A model generated the notes under the pieces. That model saw only the letters and a list, made by a program, of their open reading frames with translations, was not told where the DNA came from and ran no database searches. Source: Victivallis lenta (lineage in GTDB: Bacteria; Verrucomicrobiota; Lentisphaeria; Victivallales; Victivallaceae). From it: a stretch of DNA of 64,000 bases. The DNA is taken from NCBI RefSeq assembly GCF_009695545.1, contig NZ_VUNS01000020.1:1-64000 (forward strand), written 5' to 3'. Below, piece after piece: positions 13,215 to 24,074 of this stretch. Made by a program: the position numbers and the translations under genes. Positions within the stretch are counted from its first letter, which is position 1. The number at the start of each line of letters is the position of its first letter.

Positions 13215-15059
13215 TCATTTCTCCCTGTCCAGCAGGTACTGGTCGAAGCCGTATTCGTTTTCGTCGAACCCTCTGAGCCCGAAATTGCTTATCCGGCCGC
13301 CGATTTTCCCGGCCTCCTCCGCAAAATCCGCCGGGACCGGTGTTTTCGGATCGACCGGAATCACAGTCAGCACCGCGACCAGCTGCGACTTCTTCACCGT
13401 CTCGTTCTCGGCCGAGAAGAGCCAGCCGAGCACCGGAATATCGCCGAGGAACGGCACTTTGCTGACGCTGCGCACGAGTTCCGACTTCTCCAACCCGCCG
13501 ATGTAGAAGGTTCCGCCGTCGTTTGCAACCTGAATATTCGTGTCGAGCGCCGCCATGCTCGTACGCGGCTCCCCGTTGCTTTTGAAGCCGATCAAATTCG
13601 TGTTGCTCATCGAAACCTTCACGATCGACTGTCTGCCGTTGATCTCCGGCGTCAGGGAAAGCGTGAAGCCGAATTCGGCCTGCTTCGTCACGCGGGTTTT
13701 GTCCTTCTTCGGCGCATAGGCGTACGCACGGCTCCAGTCGTCGAGCGTCGTCGTCACCGCCGGGGAGACCGTATCGTCGGTATACGAGATCGCGGCGTCG
13801 TAAGCCTGCGCAACGCGGCCGAGGTTCCTGCCGTCCGCACGCACGAATGCCGCACCGGAGTCGTTCAGCGAAAGCGTGTAATAAGTCCGTGTGTTGATCT
13901 GCGTCCGGGTCAGGACGACCTCGCCGTCATACGAAGCCGGATCGATCGAAATCGCCATCCCCTTCTTCTGGTCCACCGCGGAGAGCGTGTAGGCCGGTCC
14001 CCATTCCGAAACCACGATCGATTCGTTGAGCACGTTTCCGTTCCCGGCCGTCTCGGTTCCTTCGACGATGACCGGCATGCGCGTCACGTTCGAGACCATG
14101 CCGGTGGCGCGGTTCATGATCGACAGCCGCCCGCCGGTCACGACCTTCGCTTTGCTCCTCGCAACGAGAAAATCCAGATACTTCGAATTCCATTTCGGAT
14201 TGAAATTGATAAAACTCGAATGCGATTCCCTGATCAGGTTCGACGCCACATTATTGGCCAACCGGTCCCAGCCGGACATATAGCGCGCGCCGGCAGCGAA
14301 AAGGTCGGCGCCGGGACCGTTTTTCCACGCCTGGAAATCCACGCCGAGATTGCCGTCGTTTTCTGTGCCGAGCTCATAGATTCTGTACTCAACCAGCGCT
14401 TCGGTCGCCGGAGCATCATACTGTTCAAGCACACTGCCGATGTTCCTGACCGAAGCCGGGGTCGAATAGAACAGCAGCGCATTGAGCCCCGTGTCGGCCC
14501 GGACGGCATCGATACCGCCGTCCAGCTCGACGCTGTCGCCGGAACGGATCATGCCGACCTGCCGGATCAGTTTCGCCAGCGAAATCGAGTCGAAATACTT
14601 CGGATAGTAGAGGAAGTATTTGCGCCCCTCCTCCGATTTCAGGTCCGGCTTATCGAGTTCGGTTACGATGGCGTCGATGCTCATGCCGTTCTCGACCGGT
14701 TTGAACCGGTATTCCTCGGCCGAGACGATCAGCATGCCGGTTCCGTCCGCGTACTTGACCGCTTCGACTTTGGTCAGGTTCGTATCGACCCGGCGCGAGC
14801 GGATCGCCGACATGATGTACGGCCGGATCTCATACGGATCGGCGTGTTTGAGGATATAGACCTTCGTGTAGACAAACGGATCGTTGTTCGTGTTGACGAA
14901 GGTGATCTCCTCCGTCTCCTTACCGATCTGGACGTTGAGCCGGGGCTGAACCTGGGTCGGCAGCGGTGCAGGCGTCGGCGTGTTCCAACTTTCGGCCGCA
15001 GCGCCGAACGAAAGGCCGGCGCCGAGCAGAATCAAAAACAGTTTTCCCGTTTTCTTCAT
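13215..15059 (-). CDS. Secretin-like outer membrane protein (GspD/PilQ type), copy 2
   Basis: The 614-residue protein has a signal peptide (MKKTGKLFLILLGAGLSFGAAA) and N-terminal ring-building domains with the YILKHADPYEIRPYI pattern. A C-terminal secretin region follows, with FYIGGLEKSELVRSVSKVPF and LGDIPVLGWLF, the classic GspD signature. It would form an outer membrane channel for type II secretion or pili. No inner membrane platform or ATPase genes are nearby. ATG 15059 has an AAGGAG site, 22 bases after the stop of a shorter paralogue. Both share an unusual AWKNGPGA(D/E)LFA segment. Confidence 0.82.
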   Translation of the reverse strand: MKKTGKLFLILLGAGLSFGAAAESWNTPTPAPLPTQVQPRLNVQIGKETEEITFVNTNNDPFVYTKVYILKHADPYEIRPYIMSAIRSRRVDTNLTKVEAVKYADGTGMLIVSAEEYRFKPVENGMSIDAIVTELDKPDLKSEEGRKYFLYYPKYFDSISLAKLIRQVGMIRSGDSVELDGGIDAVRADTGLNALLFYSTPASVRNIGSVLEQYDAPATEALVEYRIYELGTENDGNLGVDFQAWKNGPGADLFAAGARYMSGWDRLANNVASNLIRESHSSFINFNPKWNSKYLDFLVARSKAKVVTGGRLSIMNRATGMVSNVTRMPVIVEGTETAGNGNVLNESIVVSEWGPAYTLSAVDQKKGMAISIDPASYDGEVVLTRTQINTRTYYTLSLNDSGAAFVRADGRNLGRVAQAYDAAISYTDDTVSPAVTTTLDDWSRAYAYAPKKDKTRVTKQAEFGFTLSLTPEINGRQSIVKVSMSNTNLIGFKSNGEPRTSMAALDTNIQVANDGGTFYIGGLEKSELVRSVSKVPFLGDIPVLGWLFSAENETVKKSQLVAVLTVIPVDPKTPVPADFAEEAGKIGGRISNFGLRGFDENEYGFDQYLLDREK

Positions 15060-15081
15060 GGCAGATTTCTCCTTTTTCGCG

Positions 15082-16509
15082 TCACTTTACGGCGGCGAGT
15101 TTCGCGGCCTCGATCACTTCCCCCGCGGCCGGAGGAACGATGGAGCCGTTTTCGACCGCCTCCGCCTTCATCGTGACGAATATTTTCATTTTGCTCTTCA
15201 CCCTGCTTTCGGCGCCGAACAGATATTTCAGCACCGGAATGTCACCGAAAAACGGCATGCCGTTGTACTGTTCGACCTCGATTTCCTTGTCGAATGAGGC
15301 GATGAGCTTTTCGGCTCTGTTCTCGAGCGTCAACATCGAACCGAACGTATTGCTGTCGATGGTCGTGACGCCGAGATCGTCGGTTTCGACAAGGGAGTTC
15401 ACGGCCAGATTCCATTCGCACATGAGCGTCAGCGCCCGGTCGGCCGGGTCCTCGCCGAAGCAGATGACCGGCATGCTCAGGTAAAAGGCGTACTCGGCGC
15501 CGTCTACCGCTTCGATCGTCGTCGTCTGTTCCTCATCCTTCCGGATGTTCTGGAACTGCGGGACGAATTTGAACCGGTAGGACGCATCATCCCAGCCGGT
15601 CGCCGCCGGAGAGGTGAAATCATTGACAACCGTGATTGCGGCAGAACCGGCCGTGTATGCCTTCCCCTTCTGCGCCAGCATCCGCAGAAACGTCGCATCG
15701 AAATTCGGCGCGACCATAATCCCTCCCCAGCCGGTCGCCGCCGAGAGCGGCCCTTCGGAAAGGATGCTCGTGAAATCCCTGATCTTCGAAAGCGAATCGA
15801 AGTCGGTAAAGTCGAAGCCGGTGGCGAAGAGTTCGGCGCCGGGACCGTTCTTCCAGGCGACGTAATCGATGCCGAGCTCGCGGAAATCGTTGTCGCTGAC
15901 CATATAGACGTTCAGAGTCACCGTCATCTGCGGGACCGGCCGGTCGACCGCCTTCAGGAATTTCAGATATTCCTCCCCCTGCGATTTCGAGCTCTTCCAG
16001 TAGAACATGTTGGTCGGCGCATCGAAAAAGCTTGCGCCCGACCCGTATCCGCCCGGACGGAACGCCAGCGACAGGACTTCGCGCATGTTTTCGCTCGAAC
16101 GGAAGAGCGGGCAGTAAACCCAGCGGTAAATGCCGTCGCCTTCGATGCCGATGCCGTTTTCGTCAACCTTGGCCGACGGATAGTCGAGCTTGGCGATCAT
16201 ATCGTCGATATACGGCAGCAGCGTATCCGAGGTCGAAACGACGAGGTACTGCTCCTTGCCGAGATAATCGAGACTCTGCACATCGGACTGGCTGTCGAAC
16301 CGTTTCACGGCTCCGAGCACGTAGGGCATGAGGTCGTGCGCCTTCACGTGGTTGAGCCGGTAGGTTTTGCTGGTCATATAGTGCTGACCGCGGTCTTCGG
16401 TGAATACAATGGTTCGCTGTCTGTCCGTTTCTGCCGCAGCAGCGGCAGAAACGAGGCCGGCAAGCAGAAGCGCCCCGGACAGACTCCGGATTTTTGCATG
16501 TTTCATCAT
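15082..16509 (-). CDS. Secretin-like protein, copy 1
   Basis: The 475-residue protein starts at ATG 16509 after AGGAGGGAACC; the frame up to 16608 has no ribosome site. It has a signal peptide (SLSGALLLAGLVSAAAAA), an N-domain with KTYRLNHVKAHDLMPYVLG, the shared AWKNGPGAELFATG motif, and a C-terminal MPFFGDIPVLKYLFGAES secretin end. Compared with copy 2 it lacks the GG-turn sequence FYIGGL, so pore formation is less certain. It is first in a two-gene operon. The divergent TrmH gene is 347 bases away. Confidence 0.75.
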   Translation of the reverse strand: MMKHAKIRSLSGALLLAGLVSAAAAAETDRQRTIVFTEDRGQHYMTSKTYRLNHVKAHDLMPYVLGAVKRFDSQSDVQSLDYLGKEQYLVVSTSDTLLPYIDDMIAKLDYPSAKVDENGIGIEGDGIYRWVYCPLFRSSENMREVLSLAFRPGGYGSGASFFDAPTNMFYWKSSKSQGEEYLKFLKAVDRPVPQMTVTLNVYMVSDNDFRELGIDYVAWKNGPGAELFATGFDFTDFDSLSKIRDFTSILSEGPLSAATGWGGIMVAPNFDATFLRMLAQKGKAYTAGSAAITVVNDFTSPAATGWDDASYRFKFVPQFQNIRKDEEQTTTIEAVDGAEYAFYLSMPVICFGEDPADRALTLMCEWNLAVNSLVETDDLGVTTIDSNTFGSMLTLENRAEKLIASFDKEIEVEQYNGMPFFGDIPVLKYLFGAESRVKSKMKIFVTMKAEAVENGSIVPPAAGEVIEAAKLAAVK

Positions 16510-16855
16510 GGTTCCCTCCTTGGATGATCCCGCGGCCGTTGCAGCCGGAGATGCCGATAAATCAGCAGAAACCATGCCAGACGGGGAGAGGCCGGGCGGA
16601 AACAACACATAACAAATTGAATGTAAATGAATTCTGCCATTTCATCTATTTTCGTTCCTTTTTCGGGCATCGACAAAAATGTCTGGAAACGCGCAAGGCA
16701 TTTACGATTTTTTCCGAAGAAATGCAATTCGGTCCCGGACGATCGGGAACCGTATGGAAAATCCCGTCATTTTTTCCGGCGGATCATGGAAAAAAACAGC
16801 TTCGGATGCTATTTTATCCGTCATCTGAAACAATCACGATTTTTAAGAAAAGCCC

Positions 16856-17662
16856 ATGGAATTCGTCAAGATCACAAGTGCGCAGAACGACGCCGTCAAA
16901 CACGTCATCAAGCTTCGGGACCGCCGTCCGCGTGAAAAGGAGCAGCTGACCGTTCTCGAAGGCTACCGTGAACTGACCCGCGCCCGGGAGTACGGCATGG
17001 AGCTGCTGGAGTGTTTCTTTTCCCCGTCCCATTTTCTCGGCGAAAACGAATTTCCGCTGCTGGAGACGCTCGCTTCGGAGGGAGTCCGGGTCGTGGAGGT
17101 CGCGCCGCAGCTGCTCGAGAAGATGGCGTACCGCGAACGCCCGGAAGGGCTGATCGCGGTCGCAAAAATGAAACGCCATACGCTGGCCGACCTGCCGGTG
17201 GTCGAAAACGGCCTTTACCTGGTGGCCGAAGCGGTCGAAAAACCCGGGAATCTCGGTTCGATCCTGCGCAGCGCCGACGCTGCCGGGGTCGACGGGCTCA
17301 TCATCTGCAACAAATGCACGGACCTCTATAATCCGAATGTGATCCGGGCCAGCACCGGCGCCCTCTTTTCCGTACCGCTGGCGGAGGCGGAAAACCAGGA
17401 GGCGTACGACTGGCTGAAATCGCACGGGATCAAGACGCTCGCGGCGACGCCTCACACCGAGAACCTCTACACCGACGTCGATATGACCCAGGCGGTCGCG
17501 ATTGTGGTCGGCACTGAACAGACCGGGCTTACCGAACTCTGGATGGAGCACTCCGATCTGCCGGTCCGCATTCCGATGCTCGGAAAAATCGACTCCCTGA
17601 ACGTCGCCACCGCAACCACGATCCTGCTCTACGAAGCCGCCCGCCAGCGCAATTGGAAATAG
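16856..17662 (+). CDS. TrmH/SpoU family RNA 2'-O-methyltransferase
   Basis: The 268-residue protein uses S-adenosylmethionine to methylate ribose in tRNA or rRNA. An N-terminal substrate-binding domain (about residues 1-100, FVKITSAQNDAVKHVIKLRD) is followed by the SPOUT knot. Motif 1 is EKPGNLGSILRSADAAG (123-139), motif 2 VVGTEQTGL (about 219-227), and motif 3 IPMLGKIDSLNVATATTILLYEA. The trefoil knot arginine and asparagine are present. It is likely close to the RlmB or YsgA subgroup; the target base is unknown. ATG 16856 follows a weak AAGAAAAG site. Confidence 0.9.
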   Translation: MEFVKITSAQNDAVKHVIKLRDRRPREKEQLTVLEGYRELTRAREYGMELLECFFSPSHFLGENEFPLLETLASEGVRVVEVAPQLLEKMAYRERPEGLIAVAKMKRHTLADLPVVENGLYLVAEAVEKPGNLGSILRSADAAGVDGLIICNKCTDLYNPNVIRASTGALFSVPLAEAENQEAYDWLKSHGIKTLAATPHTENLYTDVDMTQAVAIVVGTEQTGLTELWMEHSDLPVRIPMLGKIDSLNVATATTILLYEAARQRNWK

Positions 17663-18119
17663 CGGATTTCATACCGTGTGTGCAAGCTTCTGCAATAACG
17701 GACGGACGGCCGTGCGCGATTTTCAGGACCTATGGCCCGGCGGATTCCGAAGGTGCGGAACCTCCGGCCGCCGGAAGCATCCGCTTGCGCCGAAGGCGGG
17801 CTTTTCCCGGTAAATCTCACTTCAGGAAACTTGCGTACGACGTGATTTCCCCATTCGGCATTTGTCGGCCGGAATAAAACGTCCCGGCCGTTTTTCTTTA
17901 TAAATTCTTTGGACTGGATTGATTTTTCTTCGCAAAATCAATCATCCGAATCAAAAAATCCAAGCCAAACCCTCTCCGCTGAATATAATTATAGCTGTGA
18001 TCAAACGTATATCCGCTTGTCAGCCGGAGATGGGATTCAGCAAACAGCAAAGGAGTTTCAAGGCAGGTCGTCGTCCGTTCCCGCTATTTTCAACGATATT
18101 GTGGTGCAAAGGAGGAATC
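17663..18119. promoter_or_regulatory. Intergenic region with terminator, hairpin and pilin promoter
   Basis: No gene is visible. CGGCCGG (17866-17872) pairs with CCGGCCG (17884-17890) and is followed by TTTTTCTTT, a plus-strand terminator. A perfect 10-base inverted repeat, GATTGATTTT/AAAATCAATC (17917-17926 and 17934-17943), looks like an operator. TATAAT at 17984-17989 is a plausible -10 box for the pilin-glycosidase operon, which implies a 5' leader of about 125 bases. Confidence 0.55.
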
Positions 18120-18860
18120 ATGAAAAGTCGTCGTTTCACGTTGATCGAGCTTCTGGTGGTTATCGCGATCATCGCCATCCTCGCCGCCATGCTGCTCCCG
18201 GCGCTTCAGCAGGCCCGCGAACGGGCCAGAACGGTCCAGTGCATGAACAACGTCAAGCAGCTCGGAACCTATGCCGCCATGTACTCCGGCGACAATGACG
18301 ACTACACCGTGCGGGCCAACGGCAACAACGGCCTCACCGACAACGAAAGCACCTGGCTGCCGCTGCTCTGGCGGTACACCGGACAGGGACAGGACCTGAC
18401 CGGAAACGAGATTATCCTGAAGACCTTCGAGGGAGGAACCGTTTTCCGCTGTCCGTCGAGCAACTATCCGAAGGATCACAACATCTATGCCTTTTCCTAC
18501 AGTGTGAATCTCCATATGCAGCTGACCAACGCCTGGGATGTCAGTACGGTCATCCAGCGGAAACTGACTTCCTTCCGGCGCCCGAGCGAAATCCTGTACA
18601 TCGGGGACAACGGCTCCTACAACAGTTACATCCATCCGATTCTCCAGCGCGGCGGCATGGCGGCGCTGCTGAGTCCCGGCGCCCGGCTCCGGGCCAATAC
18701 CGGCGCCCTCTCCTTCGCCGAGGGCGACGAACAGCCGCGCCATAACGGCGGCTCGATCCTGAATATGTGTTACCTCGACGGCCACGCCTCAAGCACCCAG
18801 GCGGGCCAGATCGATCTTTCCAGCGGTGCGTATGCAAGTTATATGTGGTTCGGTAAATGA
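18120..18860 (+). CDS. Prepilin-like protein with H-X9-DG C-terminus (DUF1559-type)
   Basis: The 246-residue protein begins [20 protein letters not shown], a type IV prepilin leader with Phe+1 and Glu5, followed by [16 protein letters not shown], the form typical of Lentisphaerota and Planctomycetota. The C-terminus has [16 protein letters not shown], the H-X9-DG motif. It is probably processed by prepilin peptidase and surface-exposed. ATG 18120 has AGGAGG; the upstream frame is not used. Its last codon overlaps the start of a large glycosidase (ATGA), so the two are coupled. The same pairing occurs at 59-60 kb. Confidence 0.85.
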   Translation: MKSRRFTLIELLVVIAIIAILAAMLLPALQQARERARTVQCMNNVKQLGTYAAMYSGDNDDYTVRANGNNGLTDNESTWLPLLWRYTGQGQDLTGNEIILKTFEGGTVFRCPSSNYPKDHNIYAFSYSVNLHMQLTNAWDVSTVIQRKLTSFRRPSEILYIGDNGSYNSYIHPILQRGGMAALLSPGARLRANTGALSFAEGDEQPRHNGGSILNMCYLDGHASSTQAGQIDLSSGAYASYMWFGK

Positions 18861-21800
18861 GAAATCTGTTCGGAAAATCGATGTTGGCGTCGGCCTGCTG
18901 CCTCGGACTGCTTTTCAGCGCCTCCGGAGCAAAGCTGGTCGAAACGGTGAAGCAGGCCGATCTGGGCGTCGCCTGGGGCAATGCGAAGGCAAACCGCACT
19001 GCGGACGGCTCGATACGGGTCGAGGCGCTCACTGCGGACGGTCCGGCGGCGCTGAACGCGGGCAATAAAGTCGAAATCGCTCCGGGCGATGAGTTCACGG
19101 TCTCGTTCGAAGCGCGCGGCAATGTGAAGTTTCTGGTCATGATGAATTTTCCGGAGAGCAGCGTCAAGCGCATCGACCTGCTGCCGATGACGCAGCTCAA
19201 CCCGGACAAATGGGAGAGCTTCACCCGCTCTTACCGGATGCCGGACGGCTGCAGCAAGCTGACGCTCGACTTCCTGGTCTGGCAGCAGACCGGATTTTTC
19301 GAGATCCGCAACTACCGGCTCATGGCTCCGGCGAAAAAGCCCGACACGATGGTGGTGGACGAATATTTCCGCAAGGGAGAATTCCGCAACAACGTGTTTT
19401 CCGCCACGGTCCCGGCCGGCTGGACGCGGTTCCGCTCCGGAACGGAACCGGATGCGGACTGCGGCGGCATCACGAAGGAGTTCACGCTGGTTTCCCCGCA
19501 GTTCCACTCGCTCGCCGTGCCGGTGCCGGCCAAAGGCGAGGTCGGCTGGAGCAATGCGGCGACGCCGGTTTACCGTCCGCTGCGGCCGTGGAACATCCTC
19601 GTGCAGTATCGTCCGTCCGACGATTTCTCCGGCGGGGAGCCGGTTTGCCGCATCACCTTCTACGACAAGGACGGCAAACCGCTGCCGAAGCCGGTCGAAT
19701 ACCTCCTGCCGGTGAAGAAGAATGCCGGCTGGAACACCGCGAAACACGAACTGCCGGCCTCCGCGTTTCCGGCCGACGCCGAATCGTTCCGGGTTACGCT
19801 CGCCGTAAAGCGCGGCGGCGGCACACCGGCCGGGAAGCTCTTTTTCGGGCTCGTCCGGATCAAGCTGCCGGTCACGGCCGGAACCTTCGCCAAAGTCCGC
19901 GGCAGTGAGTTCGCAAACTGGTTCACGCCCGGGCAGCCGGTCGTATTCAAGCCAGAAGGCGTCATGCCGCCAGATGCGCTTTCGGTCACCGGCAAGGTCA
20001 CGAACGAGCAGAACGAGCTGCTCGACACCGTGACCGTCAGCGCCGCCGAATTCGAAAAGAACGGCTGGAAATACGAGCCGAAGGAGCCGGGACTCTATTA
20101 CGTCGAATTCGAGGCGAAGACGCCGAACGGCTCCATTTCACTTGGAGAAGAGTATATGGAGCGGGCCATGGACAACCGGATCGGCCTTTACGAGCAGAAG
20201 CGGCAGGCGTTCGCAGTCATTCCGCCGCGCCGCAGCGACGGTACGGCCACACCGCCGGTATTCGGCTATCAGGTCGGCTACTCCCCGAACAGCACCCGCG
20301 GCGAAACCGAAGTCGAGCTGATCCGGCGCGCCGGTGCGGATTTCGCCCGTTTCCACGTGACCTGGTTCGAAATCGAGCCGGAGAAGGGAAAGTTCGACTG
20401 GGCGGGGCTCGACCGTCTCGTCGACAAGTGCGTGAAAGCCGGAATCAAGCCGGTGATCTGTTTCTACGGCACGCCGCGATGGGCGTCGAACACGCCGGAC
20501 GACACGCGCTACGTCGTCCACGTCTGGGCCTACAACGCCTATGCGGCCAAAGATGTGAACGACTGGACCAACTTCGTCGGGCAGCTCGTCAAACGCTACG
20601 GCGACCGCGTCGACACGTGGGAGGTCTGGAACGAGCCGCATCTGCGCAACTACTCCTGCTACTGGCACGACACGCCGGAGAATTACGTCATGCTGCTCAA
20701 ATCCGCCTACCAGACGATCAAGAAGCTCCAGCCGGAATCGAAGGTCTGGATCGGCGGCATGGCGCTGCGCTATCTGCCGTTTTACGAAGCGATCATGAAG
20801 CTCGGCGCCGGACCGTATTTCGACTATTTCGCAATGCACGGGCATGGACAGTCCATCGCGCCGTTCCATGCGCTCGACCGCAAATACGGCAGCGAGCCGC
20901 ATCCGTGGGTCAGCTCCGAGTGGCATGCGAGCCTGATCCGCTACACGGACGCGGCCTACAAGCTGAATGAAAACCAGCGGACAGTCCGCATGATGCTCGA
21001 CTTCTTCAGCATGGTCCGGCAGGGAGCCGAACAGATCGCGTTCTTCGAACCCTTCAACCTCGTCGAACGCGAAACGCTGAAGCTGCACACCGAAGGGGGA
21101 GCCCCGCTGAATCACTGCTCCGGCATCTTCCGCCGCCGCCCCTACTTCCAGCCCGTGCTCGGCGCAGTAGTCATGGCGACGTTCGACCGGGCGCTGGCCG
21201 GAAAGATCGGAATCACCGGGACCTACCGGTTCGGCAACCAGAAGGCCGCAGCTTTCACGAGCGATTACGGTCCGCTTCTCGTCGTCTGGCAGGAGACGGA
21301 CAGGGATGAAAAGCTCGCGCCCGAGCTGGCCCCGGTCTTTGCGGAAGCGAACGTTCAAAGCTGGGAAGGCCGCCCGGTGAAAGAGCCCGGTTCGATGACG
21401 CTGCGGCCGCATACAATGTACTTTGCGTCGAACGTCACAATCCCGCCGGAGTGGCAGGATCGTCCGGATGTGCTGCGCGCCGACCGCCCGAAGCTCGAAC
21501 TCGAACACAAGGTCAGGGGCGTTTACGGCGACAAGCCGCTCTTCGACGATAACGGCAAACTCATCGCAAAGAACGTCCGCTGGAACAACCGCGGTTTCAA
21601 GATCCACACCATGCCGGGCTTCGAACCGTTCCGCAAGGACGCCCGCTTCGCCGCAGCGCTCTTCGGCGACAGGCTGCAGCTCGTGGTGGAGACGCAGGAC
21701 GACCTCTTCCACCAGCCCGGCGCAGGCGGCAATATGTGGCAGGGCGACGGGATCGAATTCGCGTTCGACGCCGTCGGCGACGGGTATGCGGACAGCCGGG

Positions 21801-22147
21801 TCGAATTCCTCGCATCGAAAACCGCCAAGGGGGACGAGCTCTTCAAGTCCGCCAACCCGACGCTGGTCGGCGACCTGCCGACCGAATGGACCACTCCGAA
21901 CACAACGGTCAAATACGGCAAGGCGAAGGTCGAAACGCTCCCCGGCCAAAAGACCCGCTATCTGGTCGAAATGAGCATCTCGGAGCTCTACCCGCTCGTG
22001 CCGAAACCGGGGGACGACCTGCGGTTCTCGCTCATCGTCAACGAATCGGACGGAAAGAACCGGATCGGGCTGGCTCACTGGGCAAGCGGTATCTTCAACG
22101 GCAAGAAACCGGCGGAATACGGCGATCTCGTTCCGGCCGGAAAGTGA
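18857..22147 (+). CDS. Large secreted GH-A clan glycosidase (GH39/GH5-like) with binding domains
   Basis: The 1,096-residue protein starts with a signal peptide ([12 protein letters not shown]). The domain order is: a carbohydrate-binding-like sandwich at about 65-157 ([22 protein letters not shown]), a second sandwich at about 165-335, an Ig-like domain starting RGSEFANWF near 350, and a TIM-barrel catalytic domain at about 460-750. In the barrel, Glu593 in WNEP is the likely acid/base and Glu688 in SSEWHA the likely nucleophile. The last 200 residues look like a CBM9/DOMON module ([19 protein letters not shown]). It is likely exported and surface-linked, and acts on a plant or animal polysaccharide. 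A paralogue with permuted domains lies at 55,341-58,103. The exact family is uncertain. Confidence 0.82.
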   Translation: MRNLFGKSMLASACCLGLLFSASGAKLVETVKQADLGVAWGNAKANRTADGSIRVEALTADGPAALNAGNKVEIAPGDEFTVSFEARGNVKFLVMMNFPESSVKRIDLLPMTQLNPDKWESFTRSYRMPDGCSKLTLDFLVWQQTGFFEIRNYRLMAPAKKPDTMVVDEYFRKGEFRNNVFSATVPAGWTRFRSGTEPDADCGGITKEFTLVSPQFHSLAVPVPAKGEVGWSNAATPVYRPLRPWNILVQYRPSDDFSGGEPVCRITFYDKDGKPLPKPVEYLLPVKKNAGWNTAKHELPASAFPADAESFRVTLAVKRGGGTPAGKLFFGLVRIKLPVTAGTFAKVRGSEFANWFTPGQPVVFKPEGVMPPDALSVTGKVTNEQNELLDTVTVSAAEFEKNGWKYEPKEPGLYYVEFEAKTPNGSISLGEEYMERAMDNRIGLYEQKRQAFAVIPPRRSDGTATPPVFGYQVGYSPNSTRGETEVELIRRAGADFARFHVTWFEIEPEKGKFDWAGLDRLVDKCVKAGIKPVICFYGTPRWASNTPDDTRYVVHVWAYNAYAAKDVNDWTNFVGQLVKRYGDRVDTWEVWNEPHLRNYSCYWHDTPENYVMLLKSAYQTIKKLQPESKVWIGGMALRYLPFYEAIMKLGAGPYFDYFAMHGHGQSIAPFHALDRKYGSEPHPWVSSEWHASLIRYTDAAYKLNENQRTVRMMLDFFSMVRQGAEQIAFFEPFNLVERETLKLHTEGGAPLNHCSGIFRRRPYFQPVLGAVVMATFDRALAGKIGITGTYRFGNQKAAAFTSDYGPLLVVWQETDRDEKLAPELAPVFAEANVQSWEGRPVKEPGSMTLRPHTMYFASNVTIPPEWQDRPDVLRADRPKLELEHKVRGVYGDKPLFDDNGKLIAKNVRWNNRGFKIHTMPGFEPFRKDARFAAALFGDRLQLVVETQDDLFHQPGAGGNMWQGDGIEFAFDAVGDGYADSRVEFLASKTAKGDELFKSANPTLVGDLPTEWTTPNTTVKYGKAKVETLPGQKTRYLVEMSISELYPLVPKPGDDLRFSLIVNESDGKNRIGLAHWASGIFNGKKPAEYGDLVPAGK

Positions 22148-22154
22148 CGGCACA

Positions 22155-23555
22155 TCACTTCGGCTGAGAGCGGAACAGCTCGATCAGAAACTGGAGGCGC
22201 ACCGGCAGGCGGTCGTGCCTCCAGTCGTATCCGGGGTCGGCGAGCGCCCGCCGGAAAGCCGGCATCGCCTCCTGGTACGCCCGCTGGTGCTCGATCACCG
22301 GGTTGACACGGTGCAGCAGCAGATAGCCGCCCAGGTGGACCGCCGCAGTGACGGTCAGCACGAAGCCGACCGGGTTGACCTTCCATCCGAGTTTCCGCAC
22401 CGTCTCCGCCGCAGGCGCGAAAAACGGCAGCAGCAGCGACCATCCCGGCAGGAAATAGAGGCTGAACATGACCGCCGGAACCAGCACTGCCGGATGCCGC
22501 CCCACCATGCCTGCCGCCGCGACCCAGCATCCGGCGAGAGCGGCAGCGAATGCGGCGGCGGCAAGCAGAATCGTGCGGTTTCGCAGCTTCAGCCCCCCGA
22601 AGAACAGCAGCGCAAGCAACGCGGCGGCCGCCGCGCTCCCGGCCAGTGTCGATGCAAAGCCGGTCACGCCTGCCAGAGAGTAACCGATGTTGCGAAACAG
22701 GAAACGTCCCCCGAACGGCAGAACTTCCGGCGGCAGGCCGCTCATATTCTGATAACTGAAATCCGGCACGTAGCCGTTGCAGGCGTAAATCAGCTTCGGA
22801 CCGATCGCAAGATTATAAAATGTCCCGGTCAGCACCACTGCAAGCGCAGCCGCCGTCACCGAGCACAGAATCCGCCGCGCATCGGCGGAGAGCGGCGGAA
22901 ATCGGTTCCAGAGCGTCAGCAGCAGAAAGAAACCGGCGGCCGAAGCGTAGGCTGCCGCGAAAAACGCCCCCTGCCGGTCGAACAGCGTCGCCCCGAGCAG
23001 TACGGCGGCGATTCCGGCGACCTTCCACTTCCAGCGGCGGAACCGACCCCGGAACAGCGCGAACGTCAGGAACACCGCAATGGTGAAAGTCAGCGCGCAG
23101 CCGTATTTTGAAGAGCGGAAAAAGCCGTTGCCGGCAACGCACGGCGTCAGCACATAGGCGAATGAAAACAACGTCGCAATCCACCCCGGCAGTTTCGGAT
23201 ACAGCGTACGGATGCCGTACTGCTGGACGAAAACGGCAGCCGTCAGCATCAGAAAACCGCTGAGCGTGTAAAACTGGCACCAGCCGTGCCGGATCGACCA
23301 GCCGATGAACCGGGCGTCAAGACAATCGAAGAAATAGCTGAGCTCCCTCGCCTGGTACAGCTTCCAGTCGTTGCGCGCCGGATCGAAGACAAGTTCGGGT
23401 AAAGAGCGGTCCGCCAGATAGTTTCCAAGAAAAGCCGCGCTTTCCAGATCCAGATGGTATCCGAAGAGGTAGAGGTTTTCAAGCAGCAGCGCAAGCGAGC
23501 AGCCGAATGTGACGATGAGAGCGGCGCCGAGCGGGGTGACAGCTTTCAGATTCAT
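22155..23555 (-). CDS. Polytopic membrane protein of unknown function
   Basis: This 466-residue, very hydrophobic protein has roughly 11-13 membrane helices and short polar loops; the longest sits near residues 45-75 (ADRSLPELVFDPARNDWKLYQARELSYF). The profile resembles uncharacterised PMT-like/glucosyltransferase-type (GT-C fold) proteins, but I see no convincing catalytic DD or DE motif beyond the loop acids. ATG 23555 overlaps the stop of the short upstream gene (ATGA), so the two form a coupled unit. It converges with the glycosidase, 7 bases apart. Confidence 0.7.
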   Translation of the reverse strand: MNLKAVTPLGAALIVTFGCSLALLLENLYLFGYHLDLESAAFLGNYLADRSLPELVFDPARNDWKLYQARELSYFFDCLDARFIGWSIRHGWCQFYTLSGFLMLTAAVFVQQYGIRTLYPKLPGWIATLFSFAYVLTPCVAGNGFFRSSKYGCALTFTIAVFLTFALFRGRFRRWKWKVAGIAAVLLGATLFDRQGAFFAAAYASAAGFFLLLTLWNRFPPLSADARRILCSVTAAALAVVLTGTFYNLAIGPKLIYACNGYVPDFSYQNMSGLPPEVLPFGGRFLFRNIGYSLAGVTGFASTLAGSAAAAALLALLFFGGLKLRNRTILLAAAAFAAALAGCWVAAAGMVGRHPAVLVPAVMFSLYFLPGWSLLLPFFAPAAETVRKLGWKVNPVGFVLTVTAAVHLGGYLLLHRVNPVIEHQRAYQEAMPAFRRALADPGYDWRHDRLPVRLQFLIELFRSQPK

Positions 23556-24061
23556 TTTTCCAACTCCGCCCGGACAGCCTGCCGGCGTTCCCGCACGGCC
23601 TGCCGGAACTGTTCCAGCCCGGCCGTGCCGTCCGCACTCTCCCGGCCGGCTTCTTCCGCCCGGGCATACCAGAAATCGGCCCGCAGCAGGCCGGAACGGC
23701 CTTCCTCGCCGCGCAGGAAATCACCGTACATCAGCATGAGCGAAGGGCCTTTGAGCTGGGCCGCCCCGTGCCGGAGCCAGCTCTCGGCGGCGGTGCGGTC
23801 CCCGTTCCGGATCAGATAGCCGGCGAGCCGGGCGATACCGGCCGGTTTGCCGTCCGTCGCATCGTCTCCGATCCGGGCGAGTTCCATCCGGGCGGTTTCC
23901 TCCGGTCCGTAAACCGGTTCGACCGGATCGTCCGGGGAGTTCGCCCATGACGACTGCAGCCAGAACAGTCCGGGGCCGCCCAGCAACGCAGCCAGAGCAA
24001 GAATCAGGGCCGCCGCCGATCCGCGGCCGGAAATTTCCCGTTTCTCCGTCTCCGGTTCCAT
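23552..24061 (-). CDS. Short membrane-anchored Sel1/TPR-like protein
   Basis: This 169-residue protein (start ATG 24061, 14 bases after the serine hydrolase stop) has one N-terminal transmembrane helix (ALILALAALLGGPGLFWLQS). Helical repeats with GDGPA/LMYGDF-type turns follow (AESWLRHGAAQLKGPSLMLMYGDFLRG), reminiscent of Sel1/TPR repeats. It probably binds a protein partner in the periplasm, perhaps the coupled membrane protein. A longer frame to 24217 would overlap the hydrolase gene and is rejected. Confidence 0.6.
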   Translation of the reverse strand: MEPETEKREISGRGSAAALILALAALLGGPGLFWLQSSWANSPDDPVEPVYGPEETARMELARIGDDATDGKPAGIARLAGYLIRNGDRTAAESWLRHGAAQLKGPSLMLMYGDFLRGEEGRSGLLRADFWYARAEEAGRESADGTAGLEQFRQAVRERRQAVRAELEK

Positions 24062-24074
24062 CGTTCCAACCGGC

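Noticed and set aside
13152-15176. Long plus-strand reading frame of 674 codons
   Set aside because: It lies antisense to the secretin gene, is arginine-rich and has no ribosome site; it is a GC-rich shadow frame.
20138-22153. Minus-strand frame of 671 codons
   Set aside because: It is antisense to the GH-A glycosidase and shows no motif or ribosome site.
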